A stretch of 64,000 bases of DNA from an uncultured Bacilli bacterium (GTDB taxonomy: Bacteria; Bacillota_I; Bacilli_A; RF39; UBA660): contig CAKOXL010000002.1 of assembly GCA_934130105.1 (NCBI GenBank), positions 11,574-75,573 on the forward strand. The letters are read 5' to 3'. Positions within the stretch are counted from its first letter, which is position 1; every line of letters starts with the position of its first letter. Made by a program: the position numbers and the translations under genes. The notes beneath the pieces were generated by a model, which was not told the origin of the DNA, made no database searches, and was given only the letters and a program-made list of their open reading frames with translations. Of this stretch, positions 53,674-63,800 are shown piece after piece.

Positions 53674-54528
53674 ATGAAAAAAATATTTTGGTATATGTTA
53701 CTAATATTCATTATGGTAGTTATTATATCTTTAATAGTAATAACAGAAAAAACAGCAAAACCAAATACTAACAACAATAAAAGTGAAAAAGATGAAAAGT
53801 TATTACTACTAAACAACATAGATAAAAAAATTGATTATTTCAATTATAGTTACTTAGATCGTTATATTGCATATAAAGAAAAGAATAGTAATTTATCTGA
53901 TGAAGATATCATAACACGTGTAAATATTGGACTTGATCAACCATTTTATCAAAATACAAAACAAAGTAACAGGCTTAATAATATAGCGATACTAGTAAAT
54001 AAATATATATATTTACCAGAAAATTATACTCCAAATAATTTAAGTATTATTTCTGATAGTTTTTCAACATCAAACAGAAAATTAGTTTATGAAGCAAAAG
54101 AAATGTTTGAAAAAATGGCCGCCAAAGCTTTAGAAGATGGTTACAAATTAAGAGCAATTTCAGCATATAGATCATACGATTATCAAAAAGGACTATATGA
54201 TAATTATCTAAAAAATGATGATATTGATACAGTTGATACATATTCCGCAAGACCTGGTTTTTCTGAGCATCAAACTGGCCTAGTAGTAGATGTTGATAAT
54301 TTTGAAACTGATTTTAACAATTTTGAAAAAACTAAAGAATTTACATGGATGCAAGATAATAGCTATAAATATGGTTTTATCTTAAGATACCCTAAAGATA
54401 AAGAAGAAATTACAGGATACGAATATGAATCTTGGCATTATCGCTATGTTGGAGTAGAAATCGCAACATTTATAAAAAATAATGATATAACCTTTGATGA
54501 ATATTATGTAAGATATATAGAAAAATAA
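53674..54528 (+). CDS. VanY-type D,D-carboxypeptidase (M15B)
   Basis: 284 residues. N-terminal membrane anchor (3-23), a linker, then a zinc peptidase domain. YRSYDYQKGLYDNYL and PGFSEHQTGLVVDVD carry the first zinc His and Asp, and YESWHYRYVG the catalytic Glu and second zinc His. Acts on D-Ala-D-Ala ends outside the cell. AAGGAG precedes ATG 53674. Divergent from the dacF-like gene, which has the same target. No van resistance genes are present, so housekeeping wall trimming is likely. Confidence 0.92.
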   Translation: MKKIFWYMLLIFIMVVIISLIVITEKTAKPNTNNNKSEKDEKLLLLNNIDKKIDYFNYSYLDRYIAYKEKNSNLSDEDIITRVNIGLDQPFYQNTKQSNRLNNIAILVNKYIYLPENYTPNNLSIISDSFSTSNRKLVYEAKEMFEKMAAKALEDGYKLRAISAYRSYDYQKGLYDNYLKNDDIDTVDTYSARPGFSEHQTGLVVDVDNFETDFNNFEKTKEFTWMQDNSYKYGFILRYPKDKEEITGYEYESWHYRYVGVEIATFIKNNDITFDEYYVRYIEK

Positions 54529-54556
54529 ATGCTTAACCAATTGGTTAAGCATTTTA
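54529..54556. terminator. Bidirectional terminator between VanY-like and TPM genes
   Basis: 24-base perfect palindrome (ATGCTTAACCAA/TTGGTTAAGCAT, 54529-54552) with A/T runs on both sides, between convergent genes. Confidence 0.85.
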
Positions 54557-54563
54557 AAAACTT

Positions 54564-55337
54564 TTAGAATCCTCTGGAGCTTCCACCGCCACCAGAAGAA
54601 CCTCCACCACCTGAAAAACTGCTACTAGATGAACTTCCGAATGAAGAAGAACTAAACGAAGAAGAACCAAAGTAAATTCCTCCTCTACCACCTCTACCTC
54701 CTCTACCGCCTCTGCTTGCACGAATACTTCGTATTATTAACCAGATAGTAAAAATAAAAAAGCCTATCTCAACTAACATCATAACAGTAAAAAGGATTAT
54801 ATCCTCTGTAGAAGCTTGTTCTACTATTTCATCAACTTCTCCATCATATTCATAATAATTAGCTACTTCCTTAAAGAAAGCTTTATAACCATTTAACATT
54901 CCCTCATCAAAATTATCTTCTCTAAAATAAGGAATCATATAACTATCTTGAAATCTTCCAGTTTTTCCATCTGGTAAAATTCCTTCTAATCCATATCCTA
55001 CTTCTACTCGCATTTTTCTTTCTTCTAAGGCAAGTAATAAAAGTAAACCATTATTTTCCTTACTGTCTCCTATTCCAAAATTACGAAACAAAGTAGTAGC
55101 ATACTCTTCTAAACTATTACCGTCCAAACTAGGAATAGTAACAACAACTATCTGGGCACCCGTTTTTTCATGCAAAGATACACTATGTTCCATAATATAT
55201 TCTTCTGTATCACTACTTAAAATATTAGCATAATCATTTACATAAAAATCAGTAGTTGGACTAACTGTATTTAAAGCAAAAACACTTTTAGGAATTAAAC
55301 AAAGGAGAAAAAAAAGAAACCATAATTTCTTTTTCAT
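54564..55337 (-). CDS. TPM-domain protein (YgcG family)
   Basis: 257 residues. Signal peptide (1-22), TPM domain (about 30-150: VNDYANILSSDTEEYI, TGAQIVVVTIPSL, LLLALEERKMRVEVGYGLEG), one membrane helix (about 185-205), and a Gly/Ser-rich tail (GGRGGRGG, then repeated SSSF and GGGG runs). TPM proteins pair with LemA across bacteria; one reported role is membrane repair or stress. Its start lies 1 base past the lemA stop, with GTGGA in the lemA end as ribosome site. Confidence 0.88.
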   Translation of the reverse strand: MKKKLWFLFFLLCLIPKSVFALNTVSPTTDFYVNDYANILSSDTEEYIMEHSVSLHEKTGAQIVVVTIPSLDGNSLEEYATTLFRNFGIGDSKENNGLLLLLALEERKMRVEVGYGLEGILPDGKTGRFQDSYMIPYFREDNFDEGMLNGYKAFFKEVANYYEYDGEVDEIVEQASTEDIILFTVMMLVEIGFFIFTIWLIIRSIRASRGGRGGRGGRGGIYFGSSSFSSSSFGSSSSSSFSGGGGSSGGGGSSRGF

Positions 55338-55338
55338 A

Positions 55339-55902
55339 TTAAAATTCCACTTTAGGTACGTCTGTTTTACCTTCACTTACTTCAAAATAATCTTTTTTCT
55401 CGAAGCCAAACATACCAGCTAAAATATTAGTAGGGAATTTTTTGATAGAAGTATTATAAGAAGTAACACTATCGTTATAATCACGACGTGCAGTAGCAAT
55501 TCTATTCTCTGTTCCTGATAACTCATCAGATAATTGAATAAAATTTTGGCTAGACTTTAAATCAGGATAATTTTCAACTACTACCATTAAAGCATTTAAA
55601 GCACTAGTTAATTCATCATTAGCATTACTCTTTTCGCTAACGCTATCTGCCTTTAGTAAATTTTCTCTAGCAGTAGTAATTTTACTGATAATTTCATCTT
55701 CATGTGAAGTATAACCTTTTACAGTACTAACTAAATTAGGGATTAAGTCAGCTCTTCTTTCTAGTTGAACATCAATATCAGCAAGTTTTTTATCAACTTG
55801 TTCTGACTTTGTAACTAAAGAATTATAACTTCCGCCTAACATAGCCACTATTAAAACTAAAACCAAAACAACACCAAGTAAAATCGTAGTAGATTTTTTC
55901 AT
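55339..55902 (-). CDS. lemA: LemA family protein
   Basis: 187 residues. N-terminal membrane helix (7-27), then a long helical domain outside. YNSLVTKSEQVDKKLADIDVQLERRADLIPNLV is the LemA core, and ENRIATARRDYNDSVTSYN the second block. Function not settled; nearly always beside a TPM protein, as here, with which it shares an operon. Confidence 0.93.
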   Translation of the reverse strand: MKKSTTILLGVVLVLVLIVAMLGGSYNSLVTKSEQVDKKLADIDVQLERRADLIPNLVSTVKGYTSHEDEIISKITTARENLLKADSVSEKSNANDELTSALNALMVVVENYPDLKSSQNFIQLSDELSGTENRIATARRDYNDSVTSYNTSIKKFPTNILAGMFGFEKKDYFEVSEGKTDVPKVEF

Positions 55903-55957
55903 ATTCTCACCTTCCTATAATATACATTATAACAGAAATTTTAAAAAAAAGAAGAAT

Positions 55958-58132
55958 TTATTTTTCTTCTTTCTTAACTGTCTCTTCTAATTTTTTAGGT
56001 TTTGGTAAAGCTTGTTTTCTAGAAAAGTTAAGTCTACCCTTCTTATCGCAACCAATAGCCATTACTAAAATTTCATCACCAAGGCTAACGATATCTTCAC
56101 ATTTTTTTACTCTTTCGTGAGCAAGTTCTGAAATATGAACAAGTCCTTCACAACCAGGCCATACTTGTACGAAGCAACCAAACTCTTCTATTTTCACAAC
56201 TTTTGCAGAGTAAATTTTTCCTTCTTCTACTTCTTTTACTACATCTAAGATCATTTGTTTTGTTTTTTCAATGATATCTTTATCAGAATGGTAAATTGTT
56301 ACACGACCATCATCTTCTAAATCAACCTTAACAGCATTTATATCAGTAACAGCAGTAACATTAGAACTATCACATATAATCTTAGTAATCATTTCGCCAC
56401 CTCTACCAATAACATCTTTAATTTTTTCAGGTTTAATAAAGAAAATTTCTGTTTTAGGTGCATATTTACTAACTTCTTTACGAGGTTCAGCAATTTGTTT
56501 TGTGATAACATCTAAGATTTCAAATCTAGCTTTTTTAGCTTGTGCTAATGCTTCTTTTAAGATATTTTCAGTAATACCTTTGATTTTAATATCCATTTGA
56601 AGAGCAGTAATTCCATCTTTGGTTCCTGCAACTTTAAAGTCCATATCTCCTAAATGGTCTTCCATACCTTGAATATCTGTTAAAATGGTATAATCATCTC
56701 CTGATGTAATTAATCCCATCGCAATACCAGCAACTGGTGCTTTAATAGGAACTCCTGCTGCCATTAAACTCATACAACCTGCACAAATTGTTGCTTGGCT
56801 AGATGAACCATTACTTTCAAGTACTTCTGATACAACACGAACAGTATATGGAAATTCTTCTTCTGATGGCATTACTTGTAAAAGTGCTCTTTCTCCTAAG
56901 GCACCATGTCCTATTTCACGTCTACCAGGAGCTCCATATCTACCAGTCTCACCAACTGAGAAAGCTGGGAAATTATAATGTAACATAAATCTTTTTTCTG
57001 TTTCCATGTCAAGTCCATCTAAGATTTGTTGTTCTCCTAATGCTCCTAATGTAGTAATTGCTAAAGCTTGAGTTTGTCCACGAGTAAATAAGGCAGAGCC
57101 ATGGGTTCTAGGAAGTAAATCAATATCAGTAGAAAGTGGTCTAATCTCATCCATTCTTCTACCATCGGCTCTTGTTTTTTCTTTTACTACAATTTGTCTA
57201 AAGATTTCATATTCAATTTCTTCTAAAATAAGTTTAACTTTAGTAATTAATTCCACTAATTCTTTTTCTTTTAATTTATCCTCATTTTCTTTAGTGTATT
57301 TTTCTACAACACTTTCTTTAATTTCATCAATTCTAGCATATTTTTCTAATTTATCTTTAATTCTTAAAGCATCTGATAAATCTTTTTCTGCTAAACTTCT
57401 AACTTCACTACGAAGTTCATCTGTTAATTCTAGAACCTCATATTCCATCTTTGCTTCTCCAATTTCAGCTATAATTTCTTCTTGGAAAGCTACTAACTCT
57501 TTAATTGCCTCATGACCAAACATCAATGCTTTTAACATTAAATCTTCAGATACTTGTTTAGCACCAGCTTCTACCATATTAATAGCATATTTAGTACCAG
57601 CTACGGTTAAATCAAGTTCTGATTTTTCTAACTCTTCTGGTGTTGGATTAATAATAAATTCATTATCTACATACCCAACTTTAACACCAGCAATTGGTCC
57701 ATCAAATGGAATCTTACTAATACAAGTTGATAAACTAGAACCAAACATAGCCGTTAATTCTGGTGAATAATCAGGATCAACTGATAATACTGTGTTTACA
57801 ATCTGTACTTCATTTTTAAAGTCTTCTGGAAACATTGGTCGCATAGGTCTATCAATCATACGAGCAGCAAGTGTTCCTTTTTCAGTAGGACGACCTTCCC
57901 TTTTAATAAATCCCCCTGGAATTTTTCCAACTGCATATAATTTTTCATTATATAAAACCATTAATGGGAAAAAGTCTGATAGAACATTAGCTGTTTTACT
58001 AACAACAGCAGTAGATAAAATTACGGTATCACCATATCTAACTAATACAGCTCCATCTGCTTGCTTTGCTACTTCACCATGCTCTACTACTAATTTTTTT
58101 CCTCTAAAATCAAATTCAAATACTCTTTTCAT
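55958..58132 (-). CDS. pnp: Polynucleotide phosphorylase
   Basis: 724 residues, full length. Phosphorolytic 3'-5' exonuclease of mRNA decay. Two RNase PH domains (1-220 and about 300-540; [47 protein letters not shown]). A KH domain follows ([17 protein letters not shown]) and then an S1 domain ([27 protein letters not shown]). Its ATG overlaps the stop of the preceding small gene (TTATGA). rpsO lies further upstream, the usual rpsO-pnp order. Confidence 0.97.
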   Translation of the reverse strand: MKRVFEFDFRGKKLVVEHGEVAKQADGAVLVRYGDTVILSTAVVSKTANVLSDFFPLMVLYNEKLYAVGKIPGGFIKREGRPTEKGTLAARMIDRPMRPMFPEDFKNEVQIVNTVLSVDPDYSPELTAMFGSSLSTCISKIPFDGPIAGVKVGYVDNEFIINPTPEELEKSELDLTVAGTKYAINMVEAGAKQVSEDLMLKALMFGHEAIKELVAFQEEIIAEIGEAKMEYEVLELTDELRSEVRSLAEKDLSDALRIKDKLEKYARIDEIKESVVEKYTKENEDKLKEKELVELITKVKLILEEIEYEIFRQIVVKEKTRADGRRMDEIRPLSTDIDLLPRTHGSALFTRGQTQALAITTLGALGEQQILDGLDMETEKRFMLHYNFPAFSVGETGRYGAPGRREIGHGALGERALLQVMPSEEEFPYTVRVVSEVLESNGSSSQATICAGCMSLMAAGVPIKAPVAGIAMGLITSGDDYTILTDIQGMEDHLGDMDFKVAGTKDGITALQMDIKIKGITENILKEALAQAKKARFEILDVITKQIAEPRKEVSKYAPKTEIFFIKPEKIKDVIGRGGEMITKIICDSSNVTAVTDINAVKVDLEDDGRVTIYHSDKDIIEKTKQMILDVVKEVEEGKIYSAKVVKIEEFGCFVQVWPGCEGLVHISELAHERVKKCEDIVSLGDEILVMAIGCDKKGRLNFSRKQALPKPKKLEETVKKEEK

Positions 58133-58695
58133 AAATTACCTCCTTTTTTATACGTTCTATATTTTTCTAACAATTTTTGTTTTTCAACAACATGATCATG
58201 AATATTAAGTTCTAATGAAGCCGGTTTTAAATCTCTTAAGGGAACATAAATATCTCCCATCTGTGGAAAAGATAAATACTTATAACACTCATTATTCTCT
58301 ATACCAATAAAATCACTATATTCCAAATAATCACTTTCAGAATATAATAATATGCGATCATCTAACATTTTTGAGTTAAAAGTTGTTAAAACTGACGAAA
58401 CACCAAAAAATTTTTTACCAAGTATTTCAGTAACTACATAACTATTTCCTATAAACACTCTATTTAATGATACTTTCTGCATTCTATCATAATTATATAA
58501 ACTAATAATGCTTCCTTTAAATATACTTTTTTGTTTTATGATATCACCATAAGGAATTAGAGTGCTTTCTAATTCATCAATAAAAACATATCTCTTTTGT
58601 ATCAAATCTTGAAATAAACCATTATCTTTTCGGTAAAACAATGATTCCTGATTCGTATCTTTATATACTCCTATAAAAACTCTTTGACTATCCAT
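58129..58695 (-). CDS. Unrecognised protein coupled to pnp
   Basis: 188 residues, soluble, no signal peptide, no family recognised. Mixed alpha/beta content with aromatic-rich strands ([55 protein letters not shown]) and a basic C-terminal tail. The stop overlaps the pnp start by 4 bases, so it is translated in step with PNPase. A structural or regulatory partner of PNPase is possible, but the sequence alone does not show this. Confidence 0.68.
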   Translation of the reverse strand: MDSQRVFIGVYKDTNQESLFYRKDNGLFQDLIQKRYVFIDELESTLIPYGDIIKQKSIFKGSIISLYNYDRMQKVSLNRVFIGNSYVVTEILGKKFFGVSSVLTTFNSKMLDDRILLYSESDYLEYSDFIGIENNECYKYLSFPQMGDIYVPLRDLKPASLELNIHDHVVEKQKLLEKYRTYKKGGNL

Positions 58696-58800
58696 ATTTT
58701 ATTATTTCCTTTCAAATAACCTTATATTCTTAAAACTAACACTTTAACATTATAGAATTAAAATTATAAAAAGTTATTATTTTTAAAAAACTTTATAAGT

Positions 58801-58829
58801 AAAAATAAAGACACTAAAAAATTAGTGCC
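58801..58829 (-). terminator. Terminator of rpsO
   Basis: Arms GGCACTAA/TTAGTGTC on the minus strand (58829-58822 and 58817-58810), then TTTATTTTT; just after the rpsO stop, so rpsO and pnp are largely separate units. Confidence 0.78.
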
Positions 58830-58843
58830 TATCTTTAATATAA

Positions 58844-59113
58844 TTATTTTCTTAAACCTAACTTGCTAACAATATCACGATATCTTTGAACATCTTTCTT
58901 AGCTAAATAGTTAAGCATACTTCTTCTTTGTCCAACTTTTCTTAAAAGTCCACGACGAGAATGATGATCATGTGTATGTACTTTTAAATGCTCTGTTAAC
59001 TCTTTAATTTCTTCAGTTAAAATAGCGATTTGTACTTCACAAGAACCAGTATCTTTTTCATCTCTTGCATATTTTTTAATTAATGCTTGTTTTGTTTCTT
59101 TTGTTAAAGCCAT
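58844..59113 (-). CDS. rpsO: 30S ribosomal protein S15
   Basis: 89 residues, the exact usual size. [40 protein letters not shown] and [12 protein letters not shown] are the S15 blocks that contact the 16S rRNA central domain. Preceded by AAGGAGGAAT and a structured leader with own promoter. Confidence 0.98.
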   Translation of the reverse strand: MALTKETKQALIKKYARDEKDTGSCEVQIAILTEEIKELTEHLKVHTHDHHSRRGLLRKVGQRRSMLNYLAKKDVQRYRDIVSKLGLRK

Positions 59114-59189
59114 TTTAATTCCTCCTTAATTATATTTGCCTCCACCAAGTACATGGTCGGAATTTTCTCCATGTCCTAGAAAAGGTACG
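59114..59189 (-). promoter_or_regulatory. rpsO leader, possible S15 autoregulatory element
   Basis: About 75 bases between the promoter and ATG. On the minus strand it can fold ACATGG/CCATGT around AGAAAATTCCGA, followed by ACTTGGTGGAGG near the ribosome site. S15 leaders with stems of this kind repress rpsO translation in other Firmicutes; the element here is inferred. Confidence 0.4.
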
Positions 59190-59194
59190 AATAT

Positions 59195-59223
59195 AATATA
59201 CTAGATATTTTTTAAAAAAGCAA
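59195..59223 (-). promoter_or_regulatory. Promoter of rpsO
   Basis: Minus strand TTGCTT (59223-59218), 17-base spacer, TATATT (59200-59195). Confidence 0.6.
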
Positions 59224-59256
59224 GATATTTATTCAAAATAAAACTTAATAAATAAA

Positions 59257-60123
59257 TTATTTTACTTTCTCAACTGAAGTAAATACATAAATATCATCAT
59301 TATCTTTTTTAAATATGTATTTATACAATCCTGATTTATTAGAGAAATTACTAAAAAATTCATCCTTACTATAGTCTTTTTCGATAGAAATAGATGTGAT
59401 AAGTTGTGTTTTATTATAATCAGAATAATAATTAACTTCTCCATCTTCATCACCAGGGTATTGATAAGCAAAATATTCATATAATTCTATTATGGTTTCG
59501 CTATCAGAACTGATTTTTTTAGCATAGCCTAATTTGCTAATCGCACCACCAAATGATACACCACCACAGCCATCAACAACATTAGCTTCATAACGATTAT
59601 TTTGGCTAGACCACGTATAACCATCACTTCCTACACAATCAGCTACATAAAAAATTGCTCTACTATAACCAGTACTACCAAACAAATTATAATATGCATT
59701 CTTTATAGTTGCCTCATCAATATATGAAATACCACATACACCACTATCACAGTTATAACCATCATTTGAAACGCTAAAAGAACTTCGTACAGATTCAGCA
59801 GCTAATGATAATTTAAAACTAATATCTTCATCAGCTAATGTAATCTTATTTCTCTTATAAAAATAATCACTATAACGCGATAGCATATTATTAGTATAAA
59901 TACCTATAACTTTATTTGATAAATTTTTAACGGTGGAATCGTTAATTGATAGATTTTCTTCAACGATACTATTTTTAGTATTATTATCCCTATTCGTATT
60001 ACTAGAATCATTAATATTATCTTTAGAAATTAACTTATCATAAACAATAAATCCACTTAACATTAAAATACTAGCTACTAATAATCCAATAAAAATTCCT
60101 AACCACATTTTGTCATTCTTCAT
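59257..60123 (-). CDS. Unrecognised single-span membrane protein
   Basis: 288 residues. Short cytoplasmic start, one membrane helix (about 8-28, WLGIFIGLLVASILMLSGFIVY), an Asn/Asp/Ser-rich linker, then an outside domain of about 210 residues with four cysteines (GYNCDSGVCGIS, ADCVGSDG, DGCGGVSFGG). Layout (anchor, low-complexity linker, Cys-containing domain) resembles the protein at 4617, though the sequences are not obviously similar. Own extended -10 promoter (TGT-TATAAT at 60156-60151). Confidence 0.7.
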   Translation of the reverse strand: MKNDKMWLGIFIGLLVASILMLSGFIVYDKLISKDNINDSSNTNRDNNTKNSIVEENLSINDSTVKNLSNKVIGIYTNNMLSRYSDYFYKRNKITLADEDISFKLSLAAESVRSSFSVSNDGYNCDSGVCGISYIDEATIKNAYYNLFGSTGYSRAIFYVADCVGSDGYTWSSQNNRYEANVVDGCGGVSFGGAISKLGYAKKISSDSETIIELYEYFAYQYPGDEDGEVNYYSDYNKTQLITSISIEKDYSKDEFFSNFSNKSGLYKYIFKKDNDDIYVFTSVEKVK

Positions 60124-60150
60124 AAATTAACCAGCTCCTTTTCTAGTATC

Positions 60151-60156
60151 ATTATA
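60151..60156 (-). promoter_or_regulatory. Extended -10 promoter of the 288-residue membrane protein
   Basis: TGT-TATAAT on the minus strand, 27 bases before ATG 60123, followed by AAAGGAG. Confidence 0.55.
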
Positions 60157-60178
60157 ACATAAATAATATTTCATCACC

Positions 60179-60201
60179 AAAAAACATTCCCTAAAGGAAT
60201 G
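60179..60201 (-). terminator. Terminator after the DUF11 unit
   Basis: Arms CATTCC/GGAATG (60185-60190 and 60196-60201), then a T run of six on the minus strand. Confidence 0.78.
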
Positions 60202-60217
60202 CTTAATTATTATAATT

Positions 60218-60409
60218 TTATACTCGCCAATATGGTGCCATACAATCACCACATCTTCTATTAGCCGGGCTTACTACTGTAACATAATTACTTTTAATTT
60301 TAGTTCCATCCTTACAACATAATGTAGATAAAGTTTTTAATATGAAAAACTCATTACGCCTTTTTACTAACTTGAAACGTAAGCACAGAACTTGATGAGG
60401 GTGATACAT
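60218..60409 (-). CDS. Possible short Cys-containing ORF downstream of the DUF11 gene
   Basis: An open frame of 63 codons, of which the first 19 overlap the DUF11 gene in another frame. The part beyond that gene, about 44 residues, reads KTLSTLCCKDGTKIKS ... RRCGDCMAPYWRV and ends directly before the terminator. Two CC/CxxC pairs could bind metal. There is no ribosome site at the ATG and no other start in the non-overlapping part, so this may be a relic or not a gene. Confidence 0.25.
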   Translation of the reverse strand: MYHPHQVLCLRFKLVKRRNEFFILKTLSTLCCKDGTKIKSNYVTVVSPANRRCGDCMAPYWRV

Positions 60410-60743
60410 CTTCTAAATTTACTGTTAAAGTATGTGTGCCTTCATCATAAGAATATTTTGATTTATCTGCTGTAACCCCATCTATGGTTACACTATCAGC
60501 AACAAATTCAACTAAACTATCCTCTAAAACATCCTTAACGACTGGTGTTTCATATGAATTAGCAGTCTGATTATTGATTGTAATAGTATAAGTAAGATTA
60601 CCATCTACCCAATTTTTTTTATCAGCACTCTTAACTAAAGTAAGACCATCAATCATATTAACCACAGTGGCATTTGATGTAAGAGAAGTTGGAACACTAT
60701 TATATGTACCTGTTGCAGTTGCAGTATTATTTAACTCGTTCAT
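60354..60743 (-). CDS. Stand-alone DUF11-domain protein
   Basis: 129 residues. One DUF11 repeat (about 35-129: LVKSADKKNWVDGNLTYTITINN, ETPVVKDVLEDSLVEFVADS), preceded by a stretch that looks like the end of another repeat (NTATATGTY). DUF11 repeats normally belong to large secreted adhesins, but here there is no signal peptide, no anchor and one repeat. ATG 60743 has a perfect GGAGGTGACT site. Either a fragment that still has good expression signals or an internal coat-type protein. TATAAT at 60769-60764 is the likely -10. Confidence 0.7.
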   Translation of the reverse strand: MNELNNTATATGTYNSVPTSLTSNATVVNMIDGLTLVKSADKKNWVDGNLTYTITINNQTANSYETPVVKDVLEDSLVEFVADSVTIDGVTADKSKYSYDEGTHTLTVNLEDVSPSSSSVLTFQVSKKA

Positions 60744-60805
60744 AGTCACCTCCTACTAAAATAATTATATGAGTAGATGACTGTTTTATTTCTAAAATAT
60801 AGAAA

Positions 60806-60830
60806 AAGAATAAGTTATTCACTTACTCTT
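60806..60830 (-). terminator. Terminator overlapping the ileS stop codon
   Basis: Ten-bp arms AAGAGTAAGT/ACTTATTCTT on the minus strand (60830-60821 and 60815-60806), loop GAATA, then TTTTTC. The stem includes the last ileS codons and the stop. Confidence 0.65.
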
Positions 60831-63800
60831 TCTACATCAAATTTAATAGTAACACCATTTAAATTAACTTCTTCTGTATCTAATTCTTTCTTGATAATAT
60901 CTAAAGCTAATGTTTCCTTCTTAATTACTTCAATATAATTAGAAATAGCTTTTTCAAAATCACTATTTTCAGTATAGTAAATAGTAATTCTATCGGTAAT
61001 TTCAAAATCCTTTGTCTTTCTTAAATTTTGAACTTTACTAATAAATTCACGCACAATTCCTTCATTAACTAATTCACTAGTTAAAGTAGTATTTAAAACA
61101 ATAAAATGATTTCCTTCATGACTTGCGTTAAATCCTTCTTTAGATGATACTCTAACCTCTATCATTTCAGGAGTAATTTCTACCTCTTCATTATCAACTT
61201 CCATTTTGATAGTACCATTACTTTCTAAAGTAGTAATATCTTCTTCACTTAAAGATGAAAGTTTTTCTTGGAATTCTTTCATATGAGATCCAAACATCTT
61301 ACCACAAATCTTAAAGTTAGGTTTTACTTCAAAATTCATATATAGTGATAAATCTTTCGCAAAGGTAACTTCTTTTACATTTAATTCTTCTTTAATTAAA
61401 TCTACTAAATCAGAAATAGTTTCTTCATTTTTACCATCTAAAATAACTTCACTAATTGGTTGTCTTACCTTAATCTTAGCTTCTTCTCTTGCATTTCTAC
61501 CAAGTGAGATTAAATCTCTTACTAAATCCATTCTGCGTTCAATTTTTTCATTAATTTTGGCATCATCACAAACTGGATAACTAGCTAAATGAACACTTTC
61601 TTCACCAGTTAAATTAGTATAAATTTCATCAGATACGAAAGGTACAATTGGAGCAATTAATCTACAAACTCCTTCTAGTACTTGGTAAGTTGTCTTATAA
61701 ACTGCCTTCTTGCTAGTATCAAGACTACTACCCCAGAATCTTCTACGATTACGTCTAATATACCAGTTAGATAATTCTTCGTTTACGAAACTGTTTACTA
61801 ATCTTACTGCTTTATTTAAATCATATTCATTCATAGCATTAGTCATATATTTTACTAATTTATTATATTTAGAAAGTAACCACTTATCAATTTCTTCTAA
61901 TTCTTCATACTCTACTTCAAATTCTCTAGGATCAACCTTATCTGTATTTGCATACATTTCAAAGAATGTATAAGTATTTTTTAATGTATTAAAGAATTTA
62001 GATTGAACTTCTTTGATACCATCTTCATCAAACTTAAGTGGTGTCCATACAGGAGATGCATATAACATATAAAATCTAGTAGCATCTGCTCCATATTTTT
62101 CTAAAATACTAAATGGTTCAACTGCATTTCCTTTAGATTTATGCATTTTTTGTCCAAATTTATCTAAAAGTAAGTCGTTTACAACAACATTTTTATAAGG
62201 ACTACAACCTTTCACAAAAGTAGAAATTACTAATAAAGAATAGAACCAACCACGAGTTTGATCAATTCCTTCACTAATAAAATCAGCTGGGAATTGTTTT
62301 TCAAATAAATCTTTATTTTCAAATGGATAGTGATATTGAGCAAATGGCATAGAACCAGAATCAAACCAACAGTCCATTACCTCTTTAACACGAGTCATTT
62401 CTTTTCCACAGTTTGGACATTTAATATGAATATCATCAACATATGGTCTATGAAGTTCAATAGATTCATCAATATTCTCAATTGCTTTTTCTACTAATTC
62501 TTTACGAGAACCTATCATTTCATCATGTCCACAACTACATCTCCATAATGGAATTGGCGTACCCCAATATCTATTTCTAGAAATAGCCCAATCATTCATA
62601 TTTTCAAGCCAGTTACCAAAGCGTTTTTCTCCAACATATTCTGGATACCAATTAACTGTATTATTTGCTTCAATAATCTTATCTTTAAAAGCAGTTGTTT
62701 TAATATACAAACTAGGTTTTGAATAGTAAACAAGTGGTGTTTTACATCTCCAACAATGTGGATAGTTATGTACCATTTTTTGTTTTTTAAATAATTTATC
62801 TTCGCTTACCAAATATTTAATAATATCAACCTCAAGCTCGGAATCAACTACTAATCTTCCCTTCCATGGTCCTTCTTTGTAACAACCATTTTCATCAACC
62901 GGATTTAACATCGGTAAATCATATTTTAACCCAACTTCATAGTCATCTTGTCCAAAAGCAGGAGCTATATGAACGATACCAGTACCATCTTCCATAGTAA
63001 CATAATCGGCTACTGTTATATAAAAAGCTTTTTTATTAACAGATAAGAATGGTAAAAATTGTTCATATTCACGATATTCTAAATCTTTTCCTAAATATTC
63101 TTCTACTACTTCAAATTCATCACCTAATACTTTATGAGCAAGTTTTTCAGCTACGATAAAGTTATGGCCTTTTGAGAAACATTTAACATATTTTTCATTA
63201 GGATTTACACAAGCAGCAACATTAGAAATCAAAGTCCATGGAGTAGTTGTCCAAATTAATAAATAAGTATTATCTTCATCTTTCATTTTAAAAGGAACAG
63301 TTACTGTATTAACACTAATTTCTTTATAACCTTGAGCAACTTCATGACTAGCTAGTCCTGTTCCACATCTAGGACAGTATGGTAAAATCTTAAGTCCATC
63401 ATAGATTAATCCTTCATCAAAGAATTTCTTTAAAATCCACCATTCTGTTTCAATATAGTTATTGTCATAAGTAATATATGGATTTTTTAAATCGATAAAT
63501 TGACCCATTTTGTTCGTAAAATCTTTAAATGATGCTTCATTTTTCCAAACAGATTCACGACATTTTTCATTAAATTCTTTAATACCATATTTTTCAATAT
63601 CAGTTTTACCACTAAAACCTAATTCTTTTTCTACTTGTACTTCTACTGGAAGACCATGAGTATCCCAACCTACTTTACGAAGTACCTTGTAGCCTTGCAT
63701 CGTTTTATACTTACAAAAAGTATCTTTTAAAAGCTTAGCTAACATATGATGAATTCCTGGCATACCATTAGCTGTAGCTGGTCCATCATAGAAAACAAAA

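Noticed and set aside
53674..54528. Vancomycin resistance cassette
   Set aside because: Only a VanY-type peptidase is present; no vanH/A/X-like or two-component genes.
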